Origin: an uncultured Clostridia bacterium
GTDB lineage: Bacteria; Bacillota; Clostridia; Oscillospirales; Acutalibacteraceae
Direction: 5' to 3'
Assembly: GCA_947572385.1 (NCBI GenBank)
Contig: CANPBX010000005.1
Span: 18,873-82,872 of the forward strand
DNA length: 64,000 nucleotides
Part shown: piece after piece, positions 23,976-32,850 of the stretch
How positions within the stretch are numbered: the first letter of the stretch is position 1
How the letters are laid out: the number at the start of each line of letters is the position of its first letter
Position numbers and translations under genes: made by a program
Notes under the pieces: model-generated
Seen by the model: only the letters and a program-made list of their open reading frames with translations
Told to the model about the DNA's origin: nothing
Database searches by the model: none

Positions 23976-25341
23976 TGTTTTTAAACCTATGGAGATCGAT
24001 GCCATCGGTGAGATCATGAATATCAGTCTCGGATCTTCGGCGACGGCAGTTTCCAACATGCTAGACCACCGGGTCGATATCACCACGCCCTCGGTCGACG
24101 TGGTTGATGTAAAGGATTTTGAGCTGGGCGATATCGAGCCTGCGGTGGGCGTGGAGATCAAGTATGTTTCAGGTCTGGACGGTAGCAATATCATGCTGTT
24201 GCGCATGAGCGATATCAAGGTAATAGTTGATATCCTGATGGGTACTGACACACCGCTGGAGGAATTCGAGCTGGATGAGCTTACCCTCAGCGCCGTATGC
24301 GAGGTCATGAACCAGATGATGGGCGCGGCTTCCACGGCCCTTTCGGACTTTTTAGGACGCGTGGTAAACATCTCCACTCCTGAGACCTTTGATGTGTATG
24401 ACCAGGAGGCCATGAAGCGGGATAGGATGCCCGTAAAGGAGGGCCCGATAGTTGTAGTGCGTTTTGCTCTCAGCATAGAGGACCAGCTGCAGAGCGAGTT
24501 TATGAATGTCATATCCGTTGAGCTTGCGAAAGAGCTGGTGAAGGGCTTCGGCCTTGACGATGAGGATATGGAGCCTCTGCCGGCCCCAGCTCCAGCAGCC
24601 CCGGCACCAGCGCCTGCAGCACCGTCAGAGGGCGGCAAGCTCAGCCAGGAGGAGATAGAGAAGCTCCTGGCTGGCGGCGGAGCTGGCACACCTGCTCCGG
24701 AACCGGCCCCCGCCCCTGCGGACAGCGGCGGAAAGATGAGCCAGGAGGAGATAGAGAAGCTTCTGGCGGGAGGAGCGGGGGCTCCAGCCCCAACCGCCAC
24801 ACCGGCGCCACAGGTACCGGCAGCCCCGGCAGCGCCTGCCGGGGTACAGCAGCCCCAAATGGCTCAGCCTGGCACCCAGGCACAGATGCCTGTAATGCCG
24901 CCGATGATGCCTATGCCGGGACAGGAGGGCCAGCAGGCCTATCCGGGCTACCCATACTACCCGCCCTATCCGGGCTATCCATATTACCCGCCCCAGCCGC
25001 CTGAGCCAAAGGTGATTGCCACGACCCAGCCATCCATGCCGAGGCTGGAAAACGGCGAGGAGCTGTCCCAGGAGCAGAGCCAGAATCTGGACCTGATCAT
25101 GGGCGTACCCCTAGAGGTCACCGTGGAGATCGGACGCACCAGGAAGCGCGTGCAGGAGATCCTCTCCTTCTCAAAGGGCTCACTGGTGGTGCTCGATAAG
25201 CTGGCGGGGGATCAGGTGGATCTGTTCGTAAACGGCAAGTGTATTGCCCGGGGAGACGTGGTGGTGATAGACGACAACTTCGGCATTAGAGTCACTGAGA
25301 TAATCAAGCGGCCCGAGATCGAGGATATCACCGGCAAGTAA
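23965..25341 (+). CDS. fliY: Flagellar switch protein and CheY-P phosphatase FliY
   Basis: FliY joins a CheC-like phosphatase to a FliN-type C-ring domain. Both phosphatase sites look intact: D12/E16/N19 and E113/N116. The linker (about 205-350) is rich in Ala, Pro and Gly. It holds two near-identical copies of SQEEIEKLLAGG (residues 227-238 and 259-270), which resemble the CheY-binding peptide of FliM. A Tyr/Pro-rich run (YPGYPYYPPYPGYPYYPP) follows. The SpoA/FliN domain fills the last 85 residues. At 458 residues it is longer than the about 380 of Bacillus FliY. Confidence 0.94.
   Translation: MSNSVFKPMEIDAIGEIMNISLGSSATAVSNMLDHRVDITTPSVDVVDVKDFELGDIEPAVGVEIKYVSGLDGSNIMLLRMSDIKVIVDILMGTDTPLEEFELDELTLSAVCEVMNQMMGAASTALSDFLGRVVNISTPETFDVYDQEAMKRDRMPVKEGPIVVVRFALSIEDQLQSEFMNVISVELAKELVKGFGLDDEDMEPLPAPAPAAPAPAPAAPSEGGKLSQEEIEKLLAGGGAGTPAPEPAPAPADSGGKMSQEEIEKLLAGGAGAPAPTATPAPQVPAAPAAPAGVQQPQMAQPGTQAQMPVMPPMMPMPGQEGQQAYPGYPYYPPYPGYPYYPPQPPEPKVIATTQPSMPRLENGEELSQEQSQNLDLIMGVPLEVTVEIGRTRKRVQEILSFSKGSLVVLDKLAGDQVDLFVNGKCIARGDVVVIDDNFGIRVTEIIKRPEIEDITGK
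24643..24772 (+). repeat. Direct repeat inside the fliY linker
   Basis: Two copies of AGCCAGGAGGAGATAGAGAAGCT and following bases lie at 24643 and 24739, 96 bases apart. They encode SQEEIEKLLAGG twice. The flanking spacers differ, so only the motif is repeated. Confidence 0.85.
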
Positions 25342-25399
25342 AATGTGAAACCGCTGACAAATCATGTCGCAAAAACATATGAAAAGAGGATGAAACATT

Positions 25400-25765
25400 A
25401 TGGCAAAGATTTTACTGGTTGACGACGCTGCTTTCATGCGCAAGGTCATCAAGGACACCCTGACGAAGAATGGCTATACGGACCTCTATGAGGCGGTTGA
25501 CGGCGCTGACGCTGTGGAGAAGTTCTCCGAAATCAACCCGGACCTGGTGATAATGGATATTACCATGCCCAATATGGACGGCCTGGAGGCCCTCAAGGCC
25601 ATGCGTGCCAAGAATGGCTCAGCCAACATCGTCATGTGCTCCGCAATGGGCCAGGAGGCCATGGTTATCGAGGCTATCCAGTCCGGGGCCAAGGACTTCA
25701 TCGTCAAGCCCTTTAAGTCCGACCGTATCATGAAGACTGTCACCTCTATTGTCGGCGCGCCCTGA
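25400..25765 (+). CDS. cheY: Chemotaxis response regulator CheY
   Basis: CheY carries the signal from CheA to the switch. The 121-residue receiver domain has the acid pair D8/D9, the phosphorylated D53 (LVIMDITMPNMDG), the Ser/Thr switch region (IVMCSAMG) and the conserved Lys in IVKPFK. AAAAGAGG precedes the ATG. It lies after fliY, whose phosphatase sites act on CheY-P. The stop overlaps the fliO start (TGATG). Confidence 0.95.
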   Translation: MAKILLVDDAAFMRKVIKDTLTKNGYTDLYEAVDGADAVEKFSEINPDLVIMDITMPNMDGLEALKAMRAKNGSANIVMCSAMGQEAMVIEAIQSGAKDFIVKPFKSDRIMKTVTSIVGAP

Positions 25766-26169
25766 TGTGTGCCGCGCTCCGGCCTTTTGCAGCCTTCAGG
25801 GTCCTTACCCTTGACCGCAACGCCTTTTCCCTTATAGGGATGCTCGTGACGGTCATACTGATACTGTTTCTGGCCTATTGGGTCACAAAGTTCATCGGCC
25901 AGAAGGGCTTGCCCGGCTGGGCCAGGGGGATACAGGGCCAGGGGGAGCTGCAAGTCCTATGGCAGCTGAGCCTGGGCAAGGGGGAGAGGCTGGTGCTGGT
26001 ACGCCTGCACCGGCGTTGCCTGTTACTTGGTGTGACCGGGGGAGGCATAACTGTACTGACCGAGCTTGAGGAAGAGGAGGCGGCCGAATGGCTGCAAAAA
26101 CAGGAGAGGGTCACCGAGGCGCCTAGCTTTCTTGAGGTGCTGAAGAGTAACCTGCCCAAAAAGAAATGA
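25765..26169 (+). CDS. fliO: Flagellar biosynthesis protein FliO (FliZ type)
   Basis: FliO helps assemble the FliP core of the export gate. The 134-residue product has one membrane segment (about 23-42), then a small beta domain (LQVLWQLSLGKGERLVLVRLHRRCLLLGV) typical of FliO. It starts at the ATG that overlaps the cheY stop by one base, so translation is probably coupled. Sequence conservation in this family is low; position before fliP supports the call. Confidence 0.85.
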   Translation: MCAALRPFAAFRVLTLDRNAFSLIGMLVTVILILFLAYWVTKFIGQKGLPGWARGIQGQGELQVLWQLSLGKGERLVLVRLHRRCLLLGVTGGGITVLTELEEEEAAEWLQKQERVTEAPSFLEVLKSNLPKKK

Positions 26170-26179
26170 GCGTGATAGA

Positions 26180-26854
26180 TTGCCTGAAACAATGGATGGA
26201 ATAGTCAATATAAATGGGGACAGCGTGCAGGCGCTGGAGATCATTATCCTTACCACCCTTATCACACTGCTCCCCTCGCTGGTGATAATGTGTTCCTCCT
26301 TCACCAGGTACATTATCGCGCTCTCATTTTTGCGCAACGCCATGGGCACCCAGCAGACGCCGCCCAATATGGTGCTGGTGGGGGTCGCCCTGTTTCTGAC
26401 GCTGTTTACCATGGGACCGGTGATAGACCAGGTGAACGAGGTAGCCTATGAGCCCTATGTGAATGAGGAGATAGGCCAGGAGGAATTTTTCGACTTGGCC
26501 CAAGAGCCCCTAAAGGAGTTCATGCTCCGAAACACAGAGCCGTCGTCGCTGAATATGTTCTGCGATATGGCACAGCTTGAGCGCCCCGGAGATCCGGAGA
26601 CAGCCGTGGATCTGCCGTTGCGCACCATAATCCCGGCATTTATCACGACCGAGCTCAAGCACGCTTTTGAAATAGGCTTCTATCTCTATATACCGTTCCT
26701 GCTTATAGACATTGTGGTGGCTTCCACCCTCATGTCCATGGGCATGGTGATGCTGCCGCCATCTATGATATCCACGCCCTTTAAGCTCCTTCTTTTCGTG
26801 AGCATAAACGGCTGGGAGATGGTGTTCTCAACACTTATACAGACGGTAAAATAG
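26180..26854 (+). CDS. fliP: Flagellar export gate protein FliP
   Basis: FliP forms the export-gate pore with FliQ and FliR. The 224-residue product has the family motif LTLLPSLVIMCSSFTR-like sequence (about 25-42), SFLRNAMGTQQTPPNMVL, and the C-terminal MGMVMLPPSMISTPFKLLLF. The start is uncertain: TTG at 26180 gives this length, while ATG at 26192 is four codons later; neither has a strong ribosome site. No cleavable signal peptide like that of enteric FliP is evident. Confidence 0.95.
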   Translation: MPETMDGIVNINGDSVQALEIIILTTLITLLPSLVIMCSSFTRYIIALSFLRNAMGTQQTPPNMVLVGVALFLTLFTMGPVIDQVNEVAYEPYVNEEIGQEEFFDLAQEPLKEFMLRNTEPSSLNMFCDMAQLERPGDPETAVDLPLRTIIPAFITTELKHAFEIGFYLYIPFLLIDIVVASTLMSMGMVMLPPSMISTPFKLLLFVSINGWEMVFSTLIQTVK

Positions 26855-26890
26855 GGATCATTACAGAAAGAAACAGGAGGTGGCTGATAT

Positions 26891-27148
26891 ATGGATCTGC
26901 CGGTGGTGGACGTTTTTCGGGACGCCGTCGGGGTGGTGATAAGGCTTGCCGCGCCAATGCTGCTTCTGAGCATGGTGGTGGGCGTTATCGTGGCCATCCT
27001 TCAGGCCGTGACGCAGATACATGAACAGACCATCTCCTTTATTTTGAAGCTCATAGTTGTTGTGCTGTTCCTCATTATGGGGGGCAGCTGGATGATGTCG
27101 AACCTTCAGGCCTTCACCATGGAGCTGTTCGAGCTTATGAAGGGGTAA
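26891..27148 (+). CDS. fliQ: Flagellar export gate protein FliQ
   Basis: FliQ is a two-helix membrane subunit of the export gate. The 85-residue length is typical. The motifs LSMVVGVIVAILQAVTQIHE and LTFxPK-like FILKLIVVVL are present. GGAGGTGG precedes the ATG. fliR begins four bases after the stop. Confidence 0.95.
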   Translation: MDLPVVDVFRDAVGVVIRLAAPMLLLSMVVGVIVAILQAVTQIHEQTISFILKLIVVVLFLIMGGSWMMSNLQAFTMELFELMKG

Positions 27149-27152
27149 GGCC

Positions 27153-27926
27153 ATGCTGGATTGGGATAGGCTGACGCTGTTCCTGTACATCACGGTGCGT
27201 ATGGCAGGGTTCATACTGTTCACCCCTTTCTTTGGACGCACTAACGTGCCGAATACCTTTAAGGCTGGATTCAGCCTGGTGTTGGCGGTGGCAGTCAGCT
27301 ATACGTATCAGGGCGAGCCCACTCCAATGCCCGGGACCCTGCTGGAGCTCGCGGTGAGGATGATACTGGAGCTTGGAGTCGGATATCTGGTGGGCATCAT
27401 TATGAATGTCTTCCTGTTCGTCCCTGCCTACGCGGGACATATCATGGACGAGCAGATGGGCATGGCAATGGCCCAGACCTACGACCCCAGCTTTCAGGGG
27501 CAGGCGACGCCTGCCGCAAACGTCCTGAACATCTTCAGTATACTGATATTCTTCGCAGCCAACGGGCACCACACGCTTCTGCGGCTGATGCTGGATTCTG
27601 GCGGCGTTGTTCCCTTTGGCCAGGCGGCTCTGGGCACGGCAGCGGCTGAAAGGGTGGTGGTGCTGTTTATCGACTGCACGCTGCTGGCAATGAAGCTCTG
27701 CCTGCCTGTGCTGGGGGCGGAGATGATGGGCCAGGTGGGAATGGGGATACTTATGAAGGCCATCCCGCAGATAAACGTCTTTGCCATAAACATCGAGCTG
27801 AAGGTGCTGGTGGGCCTGTTTATGCTCTACTTCCTGCTGGCCCCAATGAGCGAGTTTCTTCTCAGCATGGAGAGCAGCATGTTAAAGGAGGTCGAGCAGG
27901 CCATAGCCTTGGCTATAGGGGGATAG
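27153..27926 (+). CDS. fliR: Flagellar export gate protein FliR
   Basis: FliR completes the FliPQR pore and contacts FlhB. The 257-residue product has about six membrane segments and the family pattern MAGFILFTPFFGRTNVPNTFK near the start and NVFAINIELKVLVGLFMLY near the end. Length is standard. flhB begins 19 bases downstream. Confidence 0.95.
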   Translation: MLDWDRLTLFLYITVRMAGFILFTPFFGRTNVPNTFKAGFSLVLAVAVSYTYQGEPTPMPGTLLELAVRMILELGVGYLVGIIMNVFLFVPAYAGHIMDEQMGMAMAQTYDPSFQGQATPAANVLNIFSILIFFAANGHHTLLRLMLDSGGVVPFGQAALGTAAAERVVVLFIDCTLLAMKLCLPVLGAEMMGQVGMGILMKAIPQINVFAINIELKVLVGLFMLYFLLAPMSEFLLSMESSMLKEVEQAIALAIGG

Positions 27927-27945
27927 GCGAAAGTGAGGTGGTCGT

Positions 27946-29013
27946 ATGCCGGGTGAGGATAAAACCGAAAAAGCAACGCCGAAACGACGGCGGGACGAAC
28001 GAAAGAAGGGAAATATCCTCTTCTGTCAGGACATTATAGCGGTCTCAACGCTCATAGGCAGCGTGGTGATGCTTCGCATAATGTTCGACACCTTTGTGGA
28101 CCAGCTCACAAACTTCTTCACCCTATGCTCCGGTTTTGCAATAGGCACAATGGAGACAGACCCCAGCTTCTATATGGGTGAGCTGCTCTTTTCCGGGCTG
28201 AAGGCCTTCGTTTCAACAGCAGGCCCCATGCTTCTTGCGACGGCTTTGGTGGCCCTGACGGCAACATTTGCCCAGACAAAATTCCTTGTGGCGGGGGAGA
28301 TAATCCGCCCCAAATTTAGCAAGATCAACCCGTTAAGCGGCTTTAAGCGGCTATTTTCTTTCCGCAGCATAGTTGAGGCGCTGAAGGGGCTTATAAAGAT
28401 CACCATCCTAATGCTATTCATATATAACAGCTTGATAAGTCTTATGGGTATAGCATCCGGGTTTATGTACTCCGACATCGGCTCTGCCTGCAAGACCTTT
28501 CTTGAGGCCATATACAATATGCTCCTCCAGGTATGCGTGGCCTTCGTTGCAATAGCCTTCTTTGATTTCCTGTACCAGCGCTGGGAGCATGAGCGCCAGA
28601 TGAAGATGTCAAAGCAGGAGATAAAGGAGGAGTACAAACAGACTGAGGGCGACCCGCAGATCAAGAGCCGTATACGGCAGGTCCAGCGGAGCATGGCCCA
28701 GTCAAGGATGATGCAGCAGGTCCCCGAGGCCGACGTGATCATCCGCAACCCTACCCACTTTGCCGTGGCCCTGAGATATAAACAGGGCGTGGACCCAGCG
28801 CCTAAGGTGCTGGCAAAGGGCCAGGATGAGCTGGCGGCAAGGATAGTGGCAAAGGGGGAGGAGGCAAAGGTGCCGGTGATCGAGAACGTCCCCTTGGCAA
28901 GGGCGCTGTACGCCCAGGCTGAGGTGGACCAGGAGATACCCCCAGACCTATACGCCGCTGTGGCGGAGGTCCTAGTGTACGTCTATAAACTTGAAAACAG
29001 GCTGGCCATATAG
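27946..29013 (+). CDS. flhB: Flagellar export substrate-switch protein FlhB
   Basis: FlhB controls the switch from hook to filament export. The 355-residue protein begins with the family motif DKTEKATPKRRRDERKKGN, has four membrane segments, and carries the self-cleavage site N268-P-T-H (VIIRNPTHFAVALRYK). The cytoplasmic C-terminal part is complete. The partner FliK is encoded in the same operon. Confidence 0.97.
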   Translation: MPGEDKTEKATPKRRRDERKKGNILFCQDIIAVSTLIGSVVMLRIMFDTFVDQLTNFFTLCSGFAIGTMETDPSFYMGELLFSGLKAFVSTAGPMLLATALVALTATFAQTKFLVAGEIIRPKFSKINPLSGFKRLFSFRSIVEALKGLIKITILMLFIYNSLISLMGIASGFMYSDIGSACKTFLEAIYNMLLQVCVAFVAIAFFDFLYQRWEHERQMKMSKQEIKEEYKQTEGDPQIKSRIRQVQRSMAQSRMMQQVPEADVIIRNPTHFAVALRYKQGVDPAPKVLAKGQDELAARIVAKGEEAKVPVIENVPLARALYAQAEVDQEIPPDLYAAVAEVLVYVYKLENRLAI

Positions 29014-29094
29014 TTAGGCCGTGACAATATATATGACATATAAATTTATTTTGACTGAAACTATTACACAAACTACTCGGAAGGAGGAAAGCAG

Positions 29095-31191
29095 ATGAAG
29101 CGGATACTGAATAACTCTATCTCACTGTTCGTGGTTGTCGTAGTGCTCTTCCTTATCCTGCCTCTGCCCGCCTTCCTGCTGGACGTCTTACTGGTAATAA
29201 ACATATCGCTGTCTATCGTGATACTGCTTATCACCATGAATATCAAGGAGACCCTTGAGTTCTCCATATACCCGTCCCTGCTGCTTATCACCACCCTGTT
29301 CCGTCTGGGTCTGAATGTATCCTCCACACGGATGATACTATGGGACGGCTATGCGGGAGATGTTATCGCCGCCTTCGGAAACCTGATCACCAGCGGCAAC
29401 GTAGTCATAGGCTTCATCATCTTCTTCATCATCGTCATGGTGCAGTTTATCGTTATCACCAAGGGCGCCGAGCGCGTGGCTGAGGTCGCGGCGCGCTTCA
29501 CCCTGGACGCCATGCCCGGTAAGCAGATGGCTATCGACGCAGACCTTAACACCGGCCTTATCGACGAGCAGGAGGCACGCCTGCGCCGGGAAAAAATACA
29601 GCGGGAGGCCGACTTCTACGGAGCCATGGACGGCGCCACCAAGATAGTCAAGGGCGACGCGGTCATGTCCCTTATTATCACCGCCATCAATCTGATAGGC
29701 GGCGTTATCATGGGCATGGTCTATAGGGGCCTGGACATCGGTACGGTCTTCTCAGAGTATTCAATAGTAACCATCGGTGACGGCCTTGTGAGCCAGCTGC
29801 CCGCCCTGATGATCTCTACGGCCACGGGCATGATAGTCACACGCTCGGTGTCCGACGGCAGCCTTAATACCGACATGATAAAACAGTTCAGCGCCCAGCC
29901 CCGGGCGATTATAACCGCCGGAGCCGCGCTGATATTCCTTGCCCTAATGCCAAATACGCCCCATGTTGCCCTGGGCATTGTGGCGGCGATACTCATAACC
30001 GGCGGCCTGCTGCTCAGCCGGAAAATGCGTGCCGATCGCCAGGCTCAGGAGGCCATGGAGGCCGCGCCGCAGGAGGTGGAGCCCGAGGCCGCGCCACAGG
30101 AGGCCGAATACTACAGGGATGTAAGCAATGTATATCCGCTCCTTGCGGTGGAGCCCATTGAGATGGAGGTCGGCTACAGCCTGATACCCCTTGTGGACGA
30201 GAGCAGCGGCGGCAAGCTCATAAACCGCATAGTTATCTTCCGGCGGCAGTACGCCCAGGAGATGGGCTTTGTGGTGCCGACGGTGCGAATGCATGACAGC
30301 TCGGTTATCGGTACAAACCAGTATACCATAAAGGTGAAGGGGGAGGAAGTCGCAAAGGGTGAGATCCTGGTGGACTACTATCTGGCCCTGGAGCCGTCGA
30401 AGCCCTTGGGTGAGATAGACGGCATAGAGACAGTGGAGCCCGCCTACGGTATTCCCTCCAGGTGGATCCTGCCTGAAAACAAGGAGATGGCGGAGATATA
30501 CGGCTACACGGTCATAGACCCGCTGTCCGTTATCCTGACCCACCTCTCCGAAACTATAAAGAAGTACGCCCACGAGCTGCTGACCCGTACAGAGACCATA
30601 CAGCTGGTGGAGAACCTGAAGAAGACCTCCCCGGAGCTGGTGGAGGAGGCCTGTCCGGCAGTTATCTCCTACGCCCTGCTTGAAAAGGTCCTTCGCAACC
30701 TGTTGATGGAGGGCATACCCATCAGGGATATGCAGACAATCTTGGAGACCATGGTGGACGCAATGGGCACCACCAGGGACCCGGACCTTATTACCGAGAG
30801 CGTGCGAAACGCCTTGAGCCGTACCATCACCCGGCGCTTCTGCCAGGATGGGCAGCTCAGAGCCATCACACTTGACGCCGAAGTGGAGCGCAGGGTTGTG
30901 GCCTCTCTCACGAAGAATGAGCACGGTATCTACCTTGCCATGGAGCCCGACCTTATCCAGGCCCTGATAACCCAGCTTGCAGAGCATATGCCAAAGTTTG
31001 CGGAGCTGGGCCAGTCGCCGATACTCCTCACAAGCCAGGTGGTGCGCATATATCTGAGCAGGCTCCTGTCCCAGTATTTCGCCAACCTCTACGTGCTCTC
31101 CTTCAGTGAGATAGTGGGCACGGTGCAGATACAGTCCCTTGGCAACGTCACAATGCAGCAGCCCGCAGCCAGAAGGGCGGTGGCAACATGA
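29095..31191 (+). CDS. flhA: Flagellar export gate protein FlhA
   Basis: FlhA forms the cytoplasmic export ring and uses the ion gradient. The 698-residue protein has about eight membrane segments in the first 330 residues, including the FHIPEP-type loop (DAMPGKQMAIDADLNTGLIDEQEARLRR). A large cytoplasmic domain follows a linker rich in Glu, Ala and Pro. GGAGG precedes the ATG. It overlaps the sigma-factor gene by four bases; flhF and flhG, which often follow, are absent. Confidence 0.97.
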   Translation: MKRILNNSISLFVVVVVLFLILPLPAFLLDVLLVINISLSIVILLITMNIKETLEFSIYPSLLLITTLFRLGLNVSSTRMILWDGYAGDVIAAFGNLITSGNVVIGFIIFFIIVMVQFIVITKGAERVAEVAARFTLDAMPGKQMAIDADLNTGLIDEQEARLRREKIQREADFYGAMDGATKIVKGDAVMSLIITAINLIGGVIMGMVYRGLDIGTVFSEYSIVTIGDGLVSQLPALMISTATGMIVTRSVSDGSLNTDMIKQFSAQPRAIITAGAALIFLALMPNTPHVALGIVAAILITGGLLLSRKMRADRQAQEAMEAAPQEVEPEAAPQEAEYYRDVSNVYPLLAVEPIEMEVGYSLIPLVDESSGGKLINRIVIFRRQYAQEMGFVVPTVRMHDSSVIGTNQYTIKVKGEEVAKGEILVDYYLALEPSKPLGEIDGIETVEPAYGIPSRWILPENKEMAEIYGYTVIDPLSVILTHLSETIKKYAHELLTRTETIQLVENLKKTSPELVEEACPAVISYALLEKVLRNLLMEGIPIRDMQTILETMVDAMGTTRDPDLITESVRNALSRTITRRFCQDGQLRAITLDAEVERRVVASLTKNEHGIYLAMEPDLIQALITQLAEHMPKFAELGQSPILLTSQVVRIYLSRLLSQYFANLYVLSFSEIVGTVQIQSLGNVTMQQPAARRAVAT

Positions 31192-31973
31192 CCCCCGCGG
31201 CCACAGGCAAAAACTATGAAGACATGACCACTGAGGAGCTGTTTGAAATATACCGCGAGAGCGGTGACCAGCAGCTCAAGTGGGAAATAGCCATGCGGTA
31301 CACGGGGCTCATAAAGAGCATTGCCCTGCAGATAAGGGGCGTCTTCTGCAGCTTCACCCAGCTGGACGACATAATAAACGAGGGGCTCATAGTCCTCGCG
31401 GAGGCCGTCGACAAGTTTGACCCGGAGCGGGGACGCTTCGAGGTCTATGTTGCAAAGCGCATTCGGGGGATGATAGTTGACCTTGCCCGCCAACAGGACT
31501 GGGTGCCCCGCACGGTGCGCCAGAGGGCTCAGCGGATAGAGCGGGCGACTACTGAGCTCTATAACGAGACAGGCAGGATACCCACTGAGGCCCAGGTGGC
31601 TGAGCGCCTGGGGATAAGCATGGAGGAGTACCAGGAGGCAATGGCAAACGCTTCTCTGCACAATATCCTCTCACTCCAGGAACTTTTCGACAGCAGCGAC
31701 CTATGGCCGTCAGACCCGGGTACAGAGGGCGGCGCCGAGAGCGCCCCTGAGCAGAAGCTCATGAACGAGGAGCTCACTGAGACACTGGCCCAGGCCATCG
31801 GTACCATGAAGGAGAACGAACAGCTGGTGCTCTCCCTGTACTACGAGCAGAACCTGAAGATGAAGGATATCGCGGCGGTAATGGACATCACCCCCCCGAG
31901 GGTATCCCAGATACACGCACGGGCAGTACAGAAGCTTAAGGTGCTGATGGAAAAGTATCTCAGGGGGGAGTAA
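31188..31973 (+). CDS. fliA: Flagellar sigma factor FliA (sigma-D/WhiG type)
   Basis: This sigma factor drives late flagellar genes such as flagellin and chemoreceptors. The 261-residue product has region 2 (LDDIINEGLIVLAEAVDKFDPERG, then RGMIVDLARQQDWVPR), region 3 (RIPTEAQVAERLGIS) and region 4 (VLSLYYEQNLKMKDIAAVM with a helix-turn-helix). It overlaps flhA by four bases (ATGA). No anti-sigma gene flgM is in the window. Confidence 0.95.
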   Translation: MTPAATGKNYEDMTTEELFEIYRESGDQQLKWEIAMRYTGLIKSIALQIRGVFCSFTQLDDIINEGLIVLAEAVDKFDPERGRFEVYVAKRIRGMIVDLARQQDWVPRTVRQRAQRIERATTELYNETGRIPTEAQVAERLGISMEEYQEAMANASLHNILSLQELFDSSDLWPSDPGTEGGAESAPEQKLMNEELTETLAQAIGTMKENEQLVLSLYYEQNLKMKDIAAVMDITPPRVSQIHARAVQKLKVLMEKYLRGE

Positions 31974-32022
31974 AAAATTTTGTATTTTTCTCAAAAAAAT
32001 CTGATTTACCTAGTGCAATGAG

Positions 32023-32035
32023 CCACGAATCGTGG
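32023..32035. promoter_or_regulatory. 13-bp palindrome touching the -10 box of the rod-gene promoter
   Basis: CCACGA (32023-32028), A, TCGTGG (32030-32035) is a perfect inverted repeat that fills the promoter spacer and ends at the base before the -10 box. The position suits a repressor site. No regulator can be named. Confidence 0.45.
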
Positions 32036-32041
32036 TATAAT
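32033..32041 (+). promoter_or_regulatory. Extended -10 promoter before the first rod gene
   Basis: TGGTATAAT ends at 32041, 34 bases before the rod gene start. The -35 region (near 32013) is weak, which an extended -10 can offset. Confidence 0.55.
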
Positions 32042-32074
32042 CATATATAAGTTAATGTATGGGGGACAATACTT

Positions 32075-32833
32075 ATGTTTAGCGGCTTTTACAATCTAGC
32101 TTCCGGAATGATAACCCACGGCAAGCACCTGGATGTTATATCCAATAATATGGCAAATGTGGCAACCACCGGCTTTAAGGTGGACACCTTCACCGGGCAG
32201 ACCTTCGACGAGGTAATGTACAGCCTGGTGGGTAATAAGGACAAGAACTTTATAGATATCGGTGAGCGCAGCTATGCCACCGTTCCAAGCCAGCTCTACA
32301 CGGACTATACCCAGGGCAGCTTCGACGAGACCGGCATGCCACTGGACTTTGCTATAGACGATGACGGACGGGGCTTCTTCGCCATCCAGACCGATGCCGG
32401 CATACGCTACACCCGGGCGGGCGACTTCTCCCTGGATGATGAGGGATATCTCAGCCTGCCGGACCACGGGCGAGTGCTTGATGTAAACGGCGAGGAGATA
32501 GCCCTTGTTACCGATAAGATAAGCACAGATGATTTCGGGCGTATGTACACCCAAAACGGCGGCTTTTTGGGCCAGATAGGTGTGTATGTGTTTGAGGATA
32601 CTGAGGGCCTGGTAAAGGACCCGATGGGCATGTTCGACCCGGGCGGGGCCCAGCCGGAGGCCGGTACGGTGCGCCTGCACCACGGTATGCTGGAGCGCTC
32701 CAACGTAGGGCTGGCCCAGCAGATGGTAAAGATGATAAGCACCCAGCGGGCCTACCAGAGCTCCGCTACGCTCACAAAGATGTATGACCAGGTAATGAGC
32801 CATGCGACAGGCGACCTGGGCAGATTACAGTAA
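32075..32833 (+). CDS. Flagellar rod or hook-basal protein, FlgF/FlgG type (first copy)
   Basis: The 252-residue product has the axial-protein N-terminus (FYNLASGMITHGKHLDVISN, then NMANVATTGFK), a central rod domain (YTRAGDFSLDDEGYLSLPDH) and the C-terminal core (LERSNVGLAQQMVKMISTQRAYQ). It is one of two adjacent paralogues, like FlhO and FlhP of Bacillus, which form the distal rod. Which one is FlgF and which FlgG cannot be fixed from sequence alone. It begins a sub-operon behind an extended -10 promoter. Confidence 0.9.
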   Translation: MFSGFYNLASGMITHGKHLDVISNNMANVATTGFKVDTFTGQTFDEVMYSLVGNKDKNFIDIGERSYATVPSQLYTDYTQGSFDETGMPLDFAIDDDGRGFFAIQTDAGIRYTRAGDFSLDDEGYLSLPDHGRVLDVNGEEIALVTDKISTDDFGRMYTQNGGFLGQIGVYVFEDTEGLVKDPMGMFDPGGAQPEAGTVRLHHGMLERSNVGLAQQMVKMISTQRAYQSSATLTKMYDQVMSHATGDLGRLQ

Positions 32834-32850
32834 GGGAGGCATAGGGCTAG

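Noticed and set aside
29020-29090. Possible promoter before flhA (TTGACT near 29051)
   Set aside because: At the right distance the -10 would read TACTCG, which is a poor match. The AT-rich stretch alone is not enough.
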